Assembly: GCF_030124375.1 (NCBI RefSeq)
Contig: NZ_JASKLS010000006.1
Location: forward strand, 163,212-227,211
Source: Sinorhizobium sp. 6-70
GTDB taxonomy: Bacteria; Pseudomonadota; Alphaproteobacteria; Rhizobiales; Rhizobiaceae
Direction of reading: 5' to 3'
Length of the DNA stretch: 64,000 nt
Of the stretch, positions 53,908 through 62,754 are shown one piece after another. The notes beneath the pieces are model-generated. The model did no database searches and was not told the origin of the DNA. It was given only the letters and a program-made list of their open reading frames with translations. Position 1 is the first letter of the stretch, and the number at the start of each line of letters is the position of its first letter. Made by a program: the position numbers and the translations under genes.

Positions 53908-54585
53908 ATGAAGGAAGGTCCGGACATTGCCCTGATCGGCTCGCTCATCGGCGATCCCGCGCGCGCCAACATGCTGACCGCGTTGATGGGCGGCCGGGCA
54001 TTGACGGCAACCGAGCTTGCTACGCATGCCGGAATCACGCTGCAGACCGCAAGCTCGCACCTTGCCAAGCTGGAGGCCGGCGGATTGCTGACGCAGCGCA
54101 AGCAGGGTCGCCATCGCTATTATGCCTTGAGCGAGGATGAGGTCGGGCTGATGCTCGAAAGCATCATGGGCTTTGCAGCGAGCCGCGGGTTGACTCGCCA
54201 TCGACCGGGACCGAAGGATCCCGCGCTCAGAAAGGCACGCGTCTGCTACAATCACCTCGCCGGCGACTACGGGGTGCGTATGCTCGACAGCCTGGTCGCC
54301 GCCCGTCAAATCGAAATCACCGGCGATGACCTCGCACTGACCGATGCCGGTCGGACCCGCGTCGAGGCCTTGGGCATCGACTATGCCGCGCTCAAGAAAT
54401 CCCGTCGACCGATCTGCCGGACCTGCCTCGACTGGAGCGAGCGTCGCTCGCATCTTGCTGGCTCGCTTGGTGAGGCACTCTTGACCCTCTTCATCGACAA
54501 GGGGTGGGCGAAGCGCGAGCAGAACAGCCGCGCCATTCGCTTTACCGACACCGGCGAAAAAACCTTCTCAGAGCTCTTCCCGTAA
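53908..54585 (+). CDS. ArsR-family regulator with C-terminal cysteine domain
   Basis: A 225-residue regulator, about twice the length of simple ArsR proteins. The N-terminal winged helix is LIGSLIGDPARANMLTALMGGRALTATELATHAGITLQTASSHLAKLEAGGLL with a wing KQGRHRYYALS. The extra C-terminal half holds Cys113 (ARVCYNHLAGD) and Cys170/Cys173 (RRPICRTCLDWSERRSHLAGSLG), which could bind a metal or sense redox; the N-terminal metal site ELCVCDL is absent. It is divergent from the NIPSNAP/ABM pair. Its 3' end overlaps the DUF1284 3' end by 18 bases. Confidence 0.9.
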   Translation: MKEGPDIALIGSLIGDPARANMLTALMGGRALTATELATHAGITLQTASSHLAKLEAGGLLTQRKQGRHRYYALSEDEVGLMLESIMGFAASRGLTRHRPGPKDPALRKARVCYNHLAGDYGVRMLDSLVAARQIEITGDDLALTDAGRTRVEALGIDYAALKKSRRPICRTCLDWSERRSHLAGSLGEALLTLFIDKGWAKREQNSRAIRFTDTGEKTFSELFP

Positions 54586-55026
54586 TAGGGGAAGCGGCGC
54601 CGGCACTCCTCGAACGACCGTGCCGGCAAAGCCGTCGCGCGCGACGCGCGTGCAGAGGGCGGACCACTCGCATTCATCGCAGGCGGCGCGAACAGAGCCA
54701 AGCGCAAAGGCGCCGCGCAGATCCTGAAGGCGCCGGTCGTCGAGGATGAGAACGGAGCTCGGGCCAAGCGGAAGCCCGAGCAGTTCTGCCACCGCAGCCA
54801 AAGCCCGACTGTCGCGACAGGCGATATTGTCGTTGCGGCAATGAGCCTCGGCCAGACCCAGCATCGGCGCACAGATATCATCCGGCCCGTCGACGATCTC
54901 GATTGGCTCGCCGGCGGAAAGGCGGGCGGCAACGACATGGTAGTTGCGGGTGAACGAGGGCGTGTAGCCCTCGCCCACGAAAGTCAGCAGGCACAGAAGA
55001 TGATGTCCGCGCAGGCGGACTGTCAA
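54568..55026 (-). CDS. DUF1284 cysteine-rich protein, translationally coupled to bioY
   Basis: A 152-residue protein of the DUF1284 family. The N-terminus is LTVRLRGHHLLCLLTFVGEGYTPSFTRNYH, read from a TTG at 55026 that overlaps the bioY stop as TTGA. Seven cysteines (12, 52, 63, 70, 116, 119, 125) include CDECEWSALC near the C-terminus, which suggests an iron-sulfur or zinc site. Function is unknown. Being in one transcription unit with bioY under BioR-type operators ties it to biotin supply. The 3' end overlaps the convergent ArsR gene. Confidence 0.82.
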   Translation of the reverse strand: MTVRLRGHHLLCLLTFVGEGYTPSFTRNYHVVAARLSAGEPIEIVDGPDDICAPMLGLAEAHCRNDNIACRDSRALAAVAELLGLPLGPSSVLILDDRRLQDLRGAFALGSVRAACDECEWSALCTRVARDGFAGTVVRGVPAPLPLLREEL

Positions 55027-55616
55027 AGCAGGTCCGCCGGCTTGCGAACGGAGTGCAGGATCGCCTTGAGGACCGCGGCGGCGAGCGCGGATTTCAGGAC
55101 GGCACCGAGCAGGAACGGTACCGCACCCAGCATGACCGCCTTTTCGACGCCGATCAGCATCGCAAGCCACGCCGCACCGATGACAAGGCAGAGGACATTG
55201 GCGGAAAGGTGCGCGAGGAAGCTTAGTGTCACCCGATCGCCCGCCCAGCCCCGGGCAGCCAGCCAACCGGCAAAGCCGCCGATCAACGGGAACGACACAA
55301 GGTAGCCGGCGGTCGGACCGGCAAAATGGGCGATGCCGCCCGCGCCGTTTGCGAGCACCGGCAGTCCGACGATGGCTTCCGCCAACCATGCGAGGATTGT
55401 GACGACGCCCAAACGCCAGCCGTAGGTGACGCCGATCATGGTGACTGCGAAGGTCTGCATGGTGATCGGCACCGGCACCATCGGCACGCTGATCTGCGAG
55501 GAAAGTGCAAGGAAGGCGGTGCCTGCCAGAACGAACAGGGCCCTGAGGGGCCATGTCTTGCCGCCGAGACGCAGCGGATCGAAGACAGGGGAATGCGCAG
55601 AAACGAGATCGGACAT
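55023..55616 (-). CDS. bioY: Biotin transporter BioY
   Basis: A 197-residue substrate-binding membrane subunit of the energy-coupling-factor biotin transporter. Six helices are visible; the conserved family segments are FLALSSQISVPMVPVPITMQTFAVTMIGVTYGWRLG and GPTAGYLVSFPLIGGFAGWLA. No bioM/bioN lies nearby, so it may work alone or share a module elsewhere. GGGAGA precedes ATG 55616. Three BioR-type operators lie upstream, so it is probably repressed when biotin is sufficient. Confidence 0.95.
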   Translation of the reverse strand: MSDLVSAHSPVFDPLRLGGKTWPLRALFVLAGTAFLALSSQISVPMVPVPITMQTFAVTMIGVTYGWRLGVVTILAWLAEAIVGLPVLANGAGGIAHFAGPTAGYLVSFPLIGGFAGWLAARGWAGDRVTLSFLAHLSANVLCLVIGAAWLAMLIGVEKAVMLGAVPFLLGAVLKSALAAAVLKAILHSVRKPADLL

Positions 55617-55642
55617 GGGTTCTCCCAAGCTAGGATTTAGAA

Positions 55643-55671
55643 TTATAGATAATCTGCAAAATTATCTATAA
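55643..55671. promoter_or_regulatory. Two BioR-type operators upstream of bioY
   Basis: ttatagataa at 55643-55652 and its inverted form ttatctataa at 55662-55671 lie 27-55 bases before the bioY start. They match the TTATAGATAA consensus of BioR sites described in alphaproteobacteria. Confidence 0.85.
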
Positions 55672-55787
55672 TTTCTCCGATACTCATAAATAGCGATGCA
55701 ATCAATAGGCAGACGCTACGCGTTTGCCCGCCGCCTGCGACAGGACACTGCCGGTCGACGCATTCAGCGAGTCCCTTCGTGTAGAAA

Positions 55788-55797
55788 TTATAGATAA
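55788..55797. promoter_or_regulatory. Third BioR-type operator
   Basis: A third exact ttatagataa lies 116 bases further upstream, just past the 3' end of the GntR gene. Confidence 0.75.
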
Positions 55798-55825
55798 TTT
55801 GAGATCACGCTCTCTGTCAGGCGTG

Positions 55826-56494
55826 TTAACCGATGATCGAGAAAGCGTCGCGGACTTCGCCTGCGGCGGTCCTTACCGGAGTCTTACCGATCCATCCAAC
55901 ATGACGCCCGAGAATGGCGGCCGCCTCCTCGCCCTTTCCTTGACGGAGAGCCGTCAGGATGGCGCGGTGATCGTGATCGGTGCGCGCCTCCCAGCTCGAA
56001 CGCCAGGCTGAGAAGAGAAACCGGGCACTTGCCGCATGAAGATCATCGATCGCGGCAAGCAGGCGCGGCATACTGCAGGGCTCGAGAATGATCCGGTGAA
56101 AGGCACGGTTCGCTGCTTCCCAGGAGCGCACATCCCGAGAACTGTCGGCCGCGGCCGTTGCCGCCTCGGCCCTGTCGAGGATCGCCGGTGTCAGGTGAGG
56201 CACGGCGTGGCGCAGGGCCAGGACTTCCAGGGCGGCCCGCATCTCGGCAACCTCGCGCACCTCCTTGAGGTCGAACGCGGCGACGCGTACGCCGCGGCGC
56301 GGCTCGCTTACGGCGAGCCCTTGCGCCTCCAGCCGGCGAAAGGCCTCGCGCACGGGAACGTGACTGGCGCCGAACTCCTCGGCGACGTGATCCTGCCGCA
56401 GCCGCTCGCCCGGCGGCAGCACTCCGGAGATGATCCTTTCGGCAAGCACGCGGCTGATGCGGCTCGCAAGCGTGTCGTCGCGTTCCTTGTTCAT
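55826..56494 (-). CDS. GntR-family regulator, candidate BioR
   Basis: A 222-residue GntR regulator of the FadR/FCD subfamily. The winged helix is SRVLAERIISGVLPPGERLRQDHVAEEFGASHVPVREAFRRLEAQGLAVSEPRRGVRVAAF; the effector domain contains FHRIILEPCSMPRLLAAIDDLHAASARFLF, with His residues that in FCD proteins bind a metal. It lies directly upstream of bioY in the same direction and next to three BioR-type operators, so it may be BioR, but FCD regulators are many and this is not certain. No ribosome site is clear at the start. Confidence 0.85.
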   Translation of the reverse strand: MNKERDDTLASRISRVLAERIISGVLPPGERLRQDHVAEEFGASHVPVREAFRRLEAQGLAVSEPRRGVRVAAFDLKEVREVAEMRAALEVLALRHAVPHLTPAILDRAEAATAAADSSRDVRSWEAANRAFHRIILEPCSMPRLLAAIDDLHAASARFLFSAWRSSWEARTDHDHRAILTALRQGKGEEAAAILGRHVGWIGKTPVRTAAGEVRDAFSIIG

Positions 56495-56675
56495 GCGCTA
56501 CAGATAGAGGTGCATCCCGACGCTGTCGAGAAAGCTCGGAGGCCCTTCGGGCGATTTCCAAAGGTTGAGCTTTGGACCGCCATCGTATAAAGCTCGCCCG
56601 ACTACCGCTTTCGCCGCGATCCAGACTCCTCCCCTGCCGCTGGCGCCTTTTTCTCCCAAGGAACTGAACCCCCAA

Positions 56676-57371
56676 ATGACCGGTATCGATCTCATTATCT
56701 TCGACTGCGACGGCGTGCTCGTCGACTCGGAAATCATCGCCTCGGAAGTCGAGGCCGGATTGCTGACGGAGGCGGGCTACCCGATCAGCGTCGAGGAGAT
56801 GGCCGAGCGCTTTGCCGGCATGACCTGGCACAATACGCTGCTGGCGATCGAGAAGGAGGCGAGCATTCCGCTGTCGGCTTCGCTGATCGACAAGGTCGAC
56901 GCTATTCTCGACAAGCGGCTCGCCCGCGATGTCAAGATCATCGAAGGCGTCAAGCCGGCGCTGATGCAGCTGACGCTGCCGCATTGCGTCTGCTCCAACT
57001 CCACCACGGAGCGCCTTGCCATCATGCTCGGAAAGGTCGGTATCAAGGACCATTTCGGCCAACACATCTATTCCGCACGAGATCTCGGCCCCGACCGCGT
57101 CAAGCCGAAGCCGGATATCTTCCTGCACGGCGCCGCCCAATTCGGTGTCGATCCGTCGCGCGTCCTCGTCATCGAGGACTCGGTGCATGGTATTCATGGC
57201 GCCCGTGCCGCAGGGATGCGCGTCGTCGGCTTCACCGGCGGGGCCCATACCTATCCCTCGCACGCTGACAAACTGACGGAAGCTGGCGCGGAGACGGTGA
57301 TTTCCCGCATGGCGGTCCTGCCCGGCGTGATCGCCGCGCTTGCCGAATGGTCGGAGTCCATGACGGCCTGA
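56676..57371 (+). CDS. HAD-IA phosphatase (phosphoglycolate/sugar phosphatase-like)
   Basis: A 231-residue haloacid-dehalogenase family phosphatase. The nucleophile motif is LIIFDCDGVLVDSEIIASEV (both Asp present), motif II VCSNSTTERL, motif III RVKPKPDIF (Lys), and motif IV VLVIEDSVHGIHGARAAGM. The cap after motif I is small and helical, as in phosphoglycolate or beta-phosphoglucomutase-like enzymes. Substrate is unknown. The start at 56676 begins the family sequence; AAGGA lies upstream. Confidence 0.92.
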   Translation: MTGIDLIIFDCDGVLVDSEIIASEVEAGLLTEAGYPISVEEMAERFAGMTWHNTLLAIEKEASIPLSASLIDKVDAILDKRLARDVKIIEGVKPALMQLTLPHCVCSNSTTERLAIMLGKVGIKDHFGQHIYSARDLGPDRVKPKPDIFLHGAAQFGVDPSRVLVIEDSVHGIHGARAAGMRVVGFTGGAHTYPSHADKLTEAGAETVISRMAVLPGVIAALAEWSESMTA

Positions 57372-57586
57372 CGGTCGGGTCAGTGTGATCAGGCCAATCT
57401 TTTTCGCCCCGGCTGCTGCCGGGACGGAAAGTCCCGCGGGTCGCAGTGGGCGCGCGTTTATTTTGCGCGCGAGGACGCCATGCCGCATTGATTGCGCATG
57501 ATCTCCTTCATAAATCATGGCTATCGCAATGCGCCCAAGGGCTATATCAACCAGTCCATAAGCGTTATTTCCAAGGAGGAGACATT

Positions 57587-58693
57587 ATGCGTCTTTCGAT
57601 ATTGACCGGTTTGACGTTGGCGGCCGGCGTCGCATTCGCACCGCTTGCCCATGCCGATATTACGATTGGCGTGATCACTCCGCTCACAGGCCCGGTCGCC
57701 GCCTTCGGCGAGCAGGTCAAGAACGGTGCCGAAGCGGCGGTCGAGGCCATCAACAATGCCGGCGGCATCAAGGGCGAAAAGATCGTCATCAAGATCGTCG
57801 ATGACGCCGGCGAGCCCAAGCAAGCCGTATCCGTTGCCAACCAGCTTGCAGGCGAAGGTCTGCGCTATGTCGTCGGCCCGGTGACCTCCGGCACCTCGAT
57901 GCCGGCGTCCGACGTGCTCGCGGAAAACGGGATCCTGATGGTCACCCCGACGGCGACCACGCCGGACCTCACGACCCGCGGGCTGTGGAACGTGCTGCGC
58001 ACCTGCGGGCGCGATGACCAGCAGGCGGTGGTCGCCGCCGACTATGTCGTCAAAAACTTCAAGGACAAACGCGTCGCCGTGCTGCACGACAAGGCCGCCT
58101 ACGGCAAGGGCCTTGCCGACGGGTTCAAGGCTGCGATCAACGCGGGCGGTATCACCGAAGTCGTCTACGAGGGCCTGACCCCCGGCGAAAAGGACTTCGG
58201 CGCCATCGTCACGCGCCTCAAGGCCGAAAATGTCGATGTCGTCTATTTCGGCGGCTACCATGCCGAAGGCGGCCTGCTCGCGCGCCAGATGCACGACCAG
58301 GGCGTCAAGGCGCAGCTCATCGGCGGCGACGGCCTCTCCAACACCGAGTTCTGGGCGATCGGCGGCGAAGCGGCGAGCGGCACGATCTACACCAACGCAA
58401 GCGACGCGACCCGCAACCCGGAGGCTGCCTCCGTGATCGAAGCTCTCAAGGCCAAGAACATCCCCGCCGAAGCCTTCACGCTCAATGCCTACGCCGCCGT
58501 GCAGGTCCTCAAGGCCGGCATCGAAAAGGCGGGCTCCGCCGAAGACCCGAACGCTGTCGCGACGGCAATCAAGTCCGGCGAAGCGATCGACACCGCTATC
58601 GGCAAGCTGACCTACGGCGAAACCGGTGACCTCACCTCGCCGAGCTTCTCGCTCTACAAATGGGAAGCCGGCAAGAGCGTCCCCGCCGAATAA
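57587..58693 (+). CDS. Branched-chain amino acid ABC transporter substrate-binding protein (LivK-like)
   Basis: A 368-residue periplasmic binding protein with a cleavable signal ([25 protein letters not shown]). The mature chain [43 protein letters not shown] and [35 protein letters not shown] is typical of the Leu/Ile/Val-binding family. The C-terminus is [28 protein letters not shown]. No permease or ATPase genes accompany it, so it must use partners elsewhere. AAGGAGGAG precedes the ATG. A strong terminator follows. Confidence 0.94.
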   Translation: MRLSILTGLTLAAGVAFAPLAHADITIGVITPLTGPVAAFGEQVKNGAEAAVEAINNAGGIKGEKIVIKIVDDAGEPKQAVSVANQLAGEGLRYVVGPVTSGTSMPASDVLAENGILMVTPTATTPDLTTRGLWNVLRTCGRDDQQAVVAADYVVKNFKDKRVAVLHDKAAYGKGLADGFKAAINAGGITEVVYEGLTPGEKDFGAIVTRLKAENVDVVYFGGYHAEGGLLARQMHDQGVKAQLIGGDGLSNTEFWAIGGEAASGTIYTNASDATRNPEAASVIEALKAKNIPAEAFTLNAYAAVQVLKAGIEKAGSAEDPNAVATAIKSGEAIDTAIGKLTYGETGDLTSPSFSLYKWEAGKSVPAE

Positions 58694-58715
58694 GGCGACC
58701 GCGAACAGACCAAGG

Positions 58716-58745
58716 AAACGCCGGGGCATGCCCCGGCGTTTTTTC
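58716..58745 (+). terminator. Rho-independent terminator after the LivK-like gene
   Basis: Stem aacgccgggg/ccccggcgtt around a four-base loop with a run of T residues; 22 bases after the stop. Confidence 0.92.
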
Positions 58746-58771
58746 GTTGCGCGCTGCGGGATACCGCCCGC

Positions 58772-58803
58772 CTACAGCGCCGCGCGTCTTATTCAGACGC
58801 GCA
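58772..58803. repeat. Partial copy of dispersed element family B
   Basis: ctacagcgccgcgcgtctta followed by the inverted agacgcgc forms a short palindrome like the right half of family B. It lies between the LivK-like gene and a convergent lipoprotein gene. Confidence 0.65.
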
Positions 58804-58811
58804 TGCAGAAA

Positions 58812-59351
58812 TCACTGGGTTGGTCCCTCGTCGAAGCCGACGAAGACCTTGGCCTCGGCGCCAGCGCCAGCGGGAAGCGTGACGTCTGCCTTGGTGAACA
58901 CGAACTGCGTCGAGGCACTACCCTGCGGGACCTCGACCGGAAATTGGGTGAGTTCGGAATAGAGCGTCTTTTCGCCGTCCGTCGCGGCCACACGGATCGG
59001 CAGGGTCACCTTGCCGGGTCCTCCAGCGGGGCCGGCGACGACACGTCCCTGCACCACCACCGTGACCTTGAGCGAATCTTCACTCTGTACGCATTGGCGC
59101 GTCGTGTCGGCGAGTGACGCCTGATAGACCACCTTGGTCGGGTCGTTCTTCGCGCCCTTCGCATAGGTGCGGTAGCTGGAAGTCCCGTCCCGAAGAGTGA
59201 CCTGAGGGCAGGCCGCCTGGATTACCGCCGGCGTCGCGGCGGACGCGCTGCCGCCAGATTCGATGGCGCCGCCCGTTTGCGTCTTGTTGCAGCCGGCGAG
59301 CGCCGCAAGAAGCGATACGGCGAGAACACGGCGGGATACTTTGCCAAACAC
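58812..59351 (-). CDS. Lipoprotein of unknown function
   Basis: A protein of about 179 residues with a lipoprotein signal (MFGKVSRRVLAVSLLAALAGC; lipobox LAGC), then a Ser/Ala/Gly linker and a beta-rich domain (KVVYQASLADTTRQCVQSEDSLKVTVVVQGRVVAGPAGGPGKVTLPIRVAATDGEKTLYSELTQFPVEVPQGSASTQFVFTKADVTLP). The alternating strands suggest an immunoglobulin-like fold. It resembles envelope lipoproteins common in rhizobia; function is unknown. GTG 59351 is chosen for its AGAGG site; a longer ATG frame exists. Confidence 0.75.
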   Translation of the reverse strand: MFGKVSRRVLAVSLLAALAGCNKTQTGGAIESGGSASAATPAVIQAACPQVTLRDGTSSYRTYAKGAKNDPTKVVYQASLADTTRQCVQSEDSLKVTVVVQGRVVAGPAGGPGKVTLPIRVAATDGEKTLYSELTQFPVEVPQGSASTQFVFTKADVTLPAGAGAEAKVFVGFDEGPTQ

Positions 59352-59396
59352 GTTACACAACCTCTGCTGAACCCGGTTAAACACCAGATCACGATG

Positions 59397-59434
59397 AGTT
59401 TGGACTGGATCAATCCAAATCATCGTGATCGATT
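59397..59434. repeat. Dispersed palindromic element, family D, full copy
   Basis: Arms gatcacgatgagtttgga and tccaaatcatcgtgatc around a short centre. It matches the half-copy at 6110-6159. It lies upstream of the lipoprotein gene. Confidence 0.7.
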
Positions 59435-59492
59435 CCAATAGGTTAGAGCGAGACGGAGCGGAGAACTGCCTGCCCCTGCCCATCACGCCCTA

Positions 59493-59595
59493 CTGCACGT
59501 TTCCTTAACCGTAGCCGATTCAAGGACAAAAACATGCAGCAATTCAAAGTGCTACAGCGTCCTTTCCGCGTCTGATCAAGACGCGCGGCGCTATA
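59493..59595. repeat. Dispersed two-palindrome element, family B, copy 3
   Basis: Same order and orientation as the copies at 10846 and 48425: ctgcacgtttccttaa ... aaacatgcagc, then gctacagcg ... cgcggcgctata. It lies in the region between the divergent lipoprotein and thrC genes. Confidence 0.85.
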
Positions 59596-59833
59596 GGCCG
59601 AAAACGTTCGGTCGGGGCCTTTCATGGCCCACGGGCATCGTCTATAGCAGCGGCGTTTTGAAAAATCGATCCAGTCAGCCGTCCCATGCAGAAAATTCCG
59701 GAGAGCGTGGCCAGCCGGAATTGCCATGGTGACAAGATTGACGGGGTGTTTTGCCTGGGACTGACGCAAAAAGGCGGCCGGGCTCAGCGGACCTCATATA
59801 GGCCGCACGCGTGGACAGGACGAAGGGGTGAAA

Positions 59834-61234
59834 ATGATGAAGTATGTCTCGACACGGGGAGAAGCGGCGCCCCTCGGTTTTTGCGACGCCCTCCTCGCAG
59901 GGCTCGCGCGCGACGGTGGGCTTTATTTGCCGAAGGAATGGCCGACGCTCTCGAAGAAGGAAATACGGGCGCTGCGCGGCAAGTCCTATCAGGAAATCGC
60001 CTTTGCCGTGCTCGAGCCCTTCACCAACGGCGAAATCCCGGCCGCAAAATTTCGCGAGATGATCGATGAGGCCTATGCCACCTTCCGGCATCCGGCCGTC
60101 GTGCCGCTCGTCCAGACCGGAGCGAATTCCTTCGTGCTGGAGCTCTTCCACGGTTCGACGCTGGCCTTCAAGGACGTGGCCATGCAGTTGCTCGCCCGCC
60201 TGATGGACTATGTGCTTGCGGAGCGCGGCGAACGGGCGACCATCGTCGGCGCGACGTCCGGGGACACGGGTGGCGCGGCAATCGACGCTTTTGCCGGCAG
60301 GGAACGCACTGACATCTTCATACTCTTCCCGCACGGCAAGGTCTCGGCGGTACAGCAAAGGCAGATGACGACGTCCCCGGCCGCGAACGTGCATGCGATT
60401 GCCATCAAGGGCAATTTCGACGATTGCCAGAACCTGGTTAAAGCGATGTTCAACGACGAGAGCTTCCGCGACGGCGTCAAGCTCTCGGGCGTCAACTCGA
60501 TCAATTGGGCCCGTATCATGGCTCAGATCGTCTATTATTTCACCGCCGCGATCTCGCTCGGCGGCCCCGACCGGAAACTTTCCTTCACCGTCCCGACCGG
60601 CAATTTCGGCGACATCTTCGCAGGCTACGTGGCCAAGCGCATGGGCTTGCCGATCGACAAGCTGATCGTCGCGACCAACGAGAACGACATCCTCGCACGC
60701 ACGCTGAAAACCGGCCGATACGAAATGCGCGAGGTCAAGGCAACGACATCGCCCTCGATGGACATCCAGATCTCCTCCAACTTCGAAAGACTGTTGTTCG
60801 AGGCTTACGATCGTGACCCTGCCAAGGTGCGCGCGGCCATGGCAGGCCTCAAGCAATCGGGCTCCTTCGCGATCGACGACGCTGCCCTGAAAAAAATCCG
60901 CAAGGAGTTCCGCGCGGGCCGCGCCTCGGAAAAGGAGGTCGCGAAGACGATCGGCAAGACCTTCAAGGACAGCGGCTATCTCCTTGATCCGCATACAGCA
61001 ATCGGCGTGTTCGTTGCGGCAAAACACGCGAAATCGTCCGCGCCGATGGTGACGCTCGCGACGGCCCATCCGGCGAAATTCCCCGACGCAGTAAAATCGG
61101 CAAGTGGTATTGACCCCGCGCTTCCAACGTGGCTTGCTGATCTCATGAATAGGGCGGAGCGTTTCGATATCCTGGATCCGGAGCTTAAAAACGTCGAAAC
61201 CTTCATCGGCGAGCGTACCCGCGTTCGGGAGTAG
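59834..61234 (+). CDS. thrC: Threonine synthase ThrC
   Basis: A 466-residue PLP enzyme that converts O-phosphohomoserine to threonine and phosphate, last step of threonine synthesis. The PLP-binding Lys113 is in FHGSTLAFKDVAMQLL. The N-terminus MMKYVSTRGEAAPLGFCDALLAGLARDGGLYLPKEWP and SGDTGGAAIDAFAGRER are typical of the long bacterial/plant-like ThrC class. GGGG precedes the start; GTG 59828, ATG 59834 and ATG 59837 are all possible. It is followed after 15 bp by the M16 peptidase gene, an order kept in many alphaproteobacteria. Confidence 0.95.
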   Translation: MMKYVSTRGEAAPLGFCDALLAGLARDGGLYLPKEWPTLSKKEIRALRGKSYQEIAFAVLEPFTNGEIPAAKFREMIDEAYATFRHPAVVPLVQTGANSFVLELFHGSTLAFKDVAMQLLARLMDYVLAERGERATIVGATSGDTGGAAIDAFAGRERTDIFILFPHGKVSAVQQRQMTTSPAANVHAIAIKGNFDDCQNLVKAMFNDESFRDGVKLSGVNSINWARIMAQIVYYFTAAISLGGPDRKLSFTVPTGNFGDIFAGYVAKRMGLPIDKLIVATNENDILARTLKTGRYEMREVKATTSPSMDIQISSNFERLLFEAYDRDPAKVRAAMAGLKQSGSFAIDDAALKKIRKEFRAGRASEKEVAKTIGKTFKDSGYLLDPHTAIGVFVAAKHAKSSAPMVTLATAHPAKFPDAVKSASGIDPALPTWLADLMNRAERFDILDPELKNVETFIGERTRVRE

Positions 61235-61249
61235 AACGAGAAGAAACGT

Positions 61250-62551
61250 ATGATGAAAGTTGAGTGCACCCAGCTCCCTTCCGGGCTGACGGTGGTGACC
61301 GAGCGGATGCCGCATCTCGAAAGCGTGGCGCTCGGCGTCTGGATCAAGTCCGGTTCGCGCAACGAAACCGTGGATGAACACGGCATAGCGCACCTGCTGG
61401 AGCACATGGCTTTCAAGGGGACGCGGCGGCGCAGCGCCCGCCAGATCGCCGAGGAGATCGAGAATGTCGGCGGCGAGCTCAACGCCGCCACGTCCACCGA
61501 AACGACCTCCTACTACGCCCGCGTTCTCAAGGATCATGTGCCGCTGGCGGTCGACATCCTTGCCGACATCCTGACCGAATCGACCTTCGACGACGAGGAA
61601 CTCAGGCGCGAGAAGCACGTCATCCTGCAGGAAATCGGTGCCGCGGACGACACACCGGACGACGTCGTCTTCGACCGCTTCGCCGAGACGGCCTACCGCG
61701 ACCAGACGGTCGGCCGCCCGATCCTTGGCACGCCGGACACCGTCATGTCCTTCTCGTCCGACCAGATTCGCCATTACCTCGGCCGCAACTATACGACCGA
61801 CCGGATCTTTATCGTTGCAGCCGGCGCAGTCGAGCACGATGCCTTCGTACGCGAGGTCGAAACACGCTTTTCCTCCTTGCCGCGCCTGCCGCATTCCTCT
61901 CCCGTTCTCGATACCGCCCGTTACACCGGCGGCGACAGCCGTGAAAGCCGCGACCTTATGGATGCGCAGGTCCTGCTCGGCTTCGAGGGGAAAGCCTATC
62001 ACGCACGCGACTTCTACTGTTCGCAGATCCTCGCCAACATTCTCGGCGGAGGCATGTCTTCGCGCCTGTTCCAGGAGGTGCGCGAGCATCGGGGCCTCTG
62101 TTACTCCGTCTATGCCTTTCACTGGGGCTTCTCCGACACCGGAATTTTCGGTGTCCATGCTGCCACCGGCGGCGAGAACTTGCCGGAACTGATGCCGGTG
62201 ATCGTCGATGAACTGCGCAAATCATCGATGAGCATCGATCAGCAGGAAATCGATCGCGCCCGCGCGCAGATCCGCGCGCAGTTGCTCATGGGACAGGAGA
62301 GCCCTGCGGCGCGCGCGGGACAGATCGCCCGCCAGATGATGCTCTACGGTCGTCCCATTCCCAATGAGGAATTGATGGAACGGCTGTCCGGCATCACGAG
62401 AGAGCGCCTGACCGATCTTGCCGGTCGCTTGTTCTTCGATACGATTCCGACGCTGTCGGCGATCGGCCCGCTCGAACAGTTGGCTCCGATGGGCGACATC
62501 CTGTCGTCGCTCAGCGTCAAGACCGCCGAGACGCCTGCCGTGGCGATCTGA
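61250..62551 (+). CDS. M16-family zinc metallopeptidase (pitrilysin-like)
   Basis: A 433-residue zinc peptidase resembling the mitochondrial processing peptidase beta subunit. The HxxEH motif is EHGIAHLLEHMAFKGT (His48, Glu51, His52), inverted relative to most zinc proteases; the third ligand Glu is expected in a later DDEELRREKHVILQE segment. The C-terminal inactive half contains YGRPIPNEELMERLSGI. No signal peptide is seen; location is uncertain. It lies 15 bp after thrC, so the genes are likely co-transcribed. Confidence 0.93.
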   Translation: MMKVECTQLPSGLTVVTERMPHLESVALGVWIKSGSRNETVDEHGIAHLLEHMAFKGTRRRSARQIAEEIENVGGELNAATSTETTSYYARVLKDHVPLAVDILADILTESTFDDEELRREKHVILQEIGAADDTPDDVVFDRFAETAYRDQTVGRPILGTPDTVMSFSSDQIRHYLGRNYTTDRIFIVAAGAVEHDAFVREVETRFSSLPRLPHSSPVLDTARYTGGDSRESRDLMDAQVLLGFEGKAYHARDFYCSQILANILGGGMSSRLFQEVREHRGLCYSVYAFHWGFSDTGIFGVHAATGGENLPELMPVIVDELRKSSMSIDQQEIDRARAQIRAQLLMGQESPAARAGQIARQMMLYGRPIPNEELMERLSGITRERLTDLAGRLFFDTIPTLSAIGPLEQLAPMGDILSSLSVKTAETPAVAI

Positions 62552-62754
62552 CCGGATCTGCCGCCGAGCAACAGCGTAACCCGGCGAAACCGTAGTGTTT
62601 TTCTTGTACAATTCCTGAAAATCGGATTCGATTCGAGCGCGAAGTTGTGCAACGTTTCAGAGCGTGGCGGCGCTACCGGAAGGTTTTGATCGGCAGCGCC
62701 GTTGACGGCAGGCACACGCCCCCGCCCCGCCGCGATCCTGGCCTGGAGGTATAT

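Noticed and set aside
55724..56011. A 95-codon plus-strand frame near the third BioR site
   Set aside because: Its 3' half overlaps the GntR gene antisense, and the start has no ribosome site, so the third BioR site is not assigned to it.
59675..62158. An 827-codon minus-strand frame opposite thrC and the M16 gene
   Set aside because: It spans two real genes on the other strand and matches nothing.
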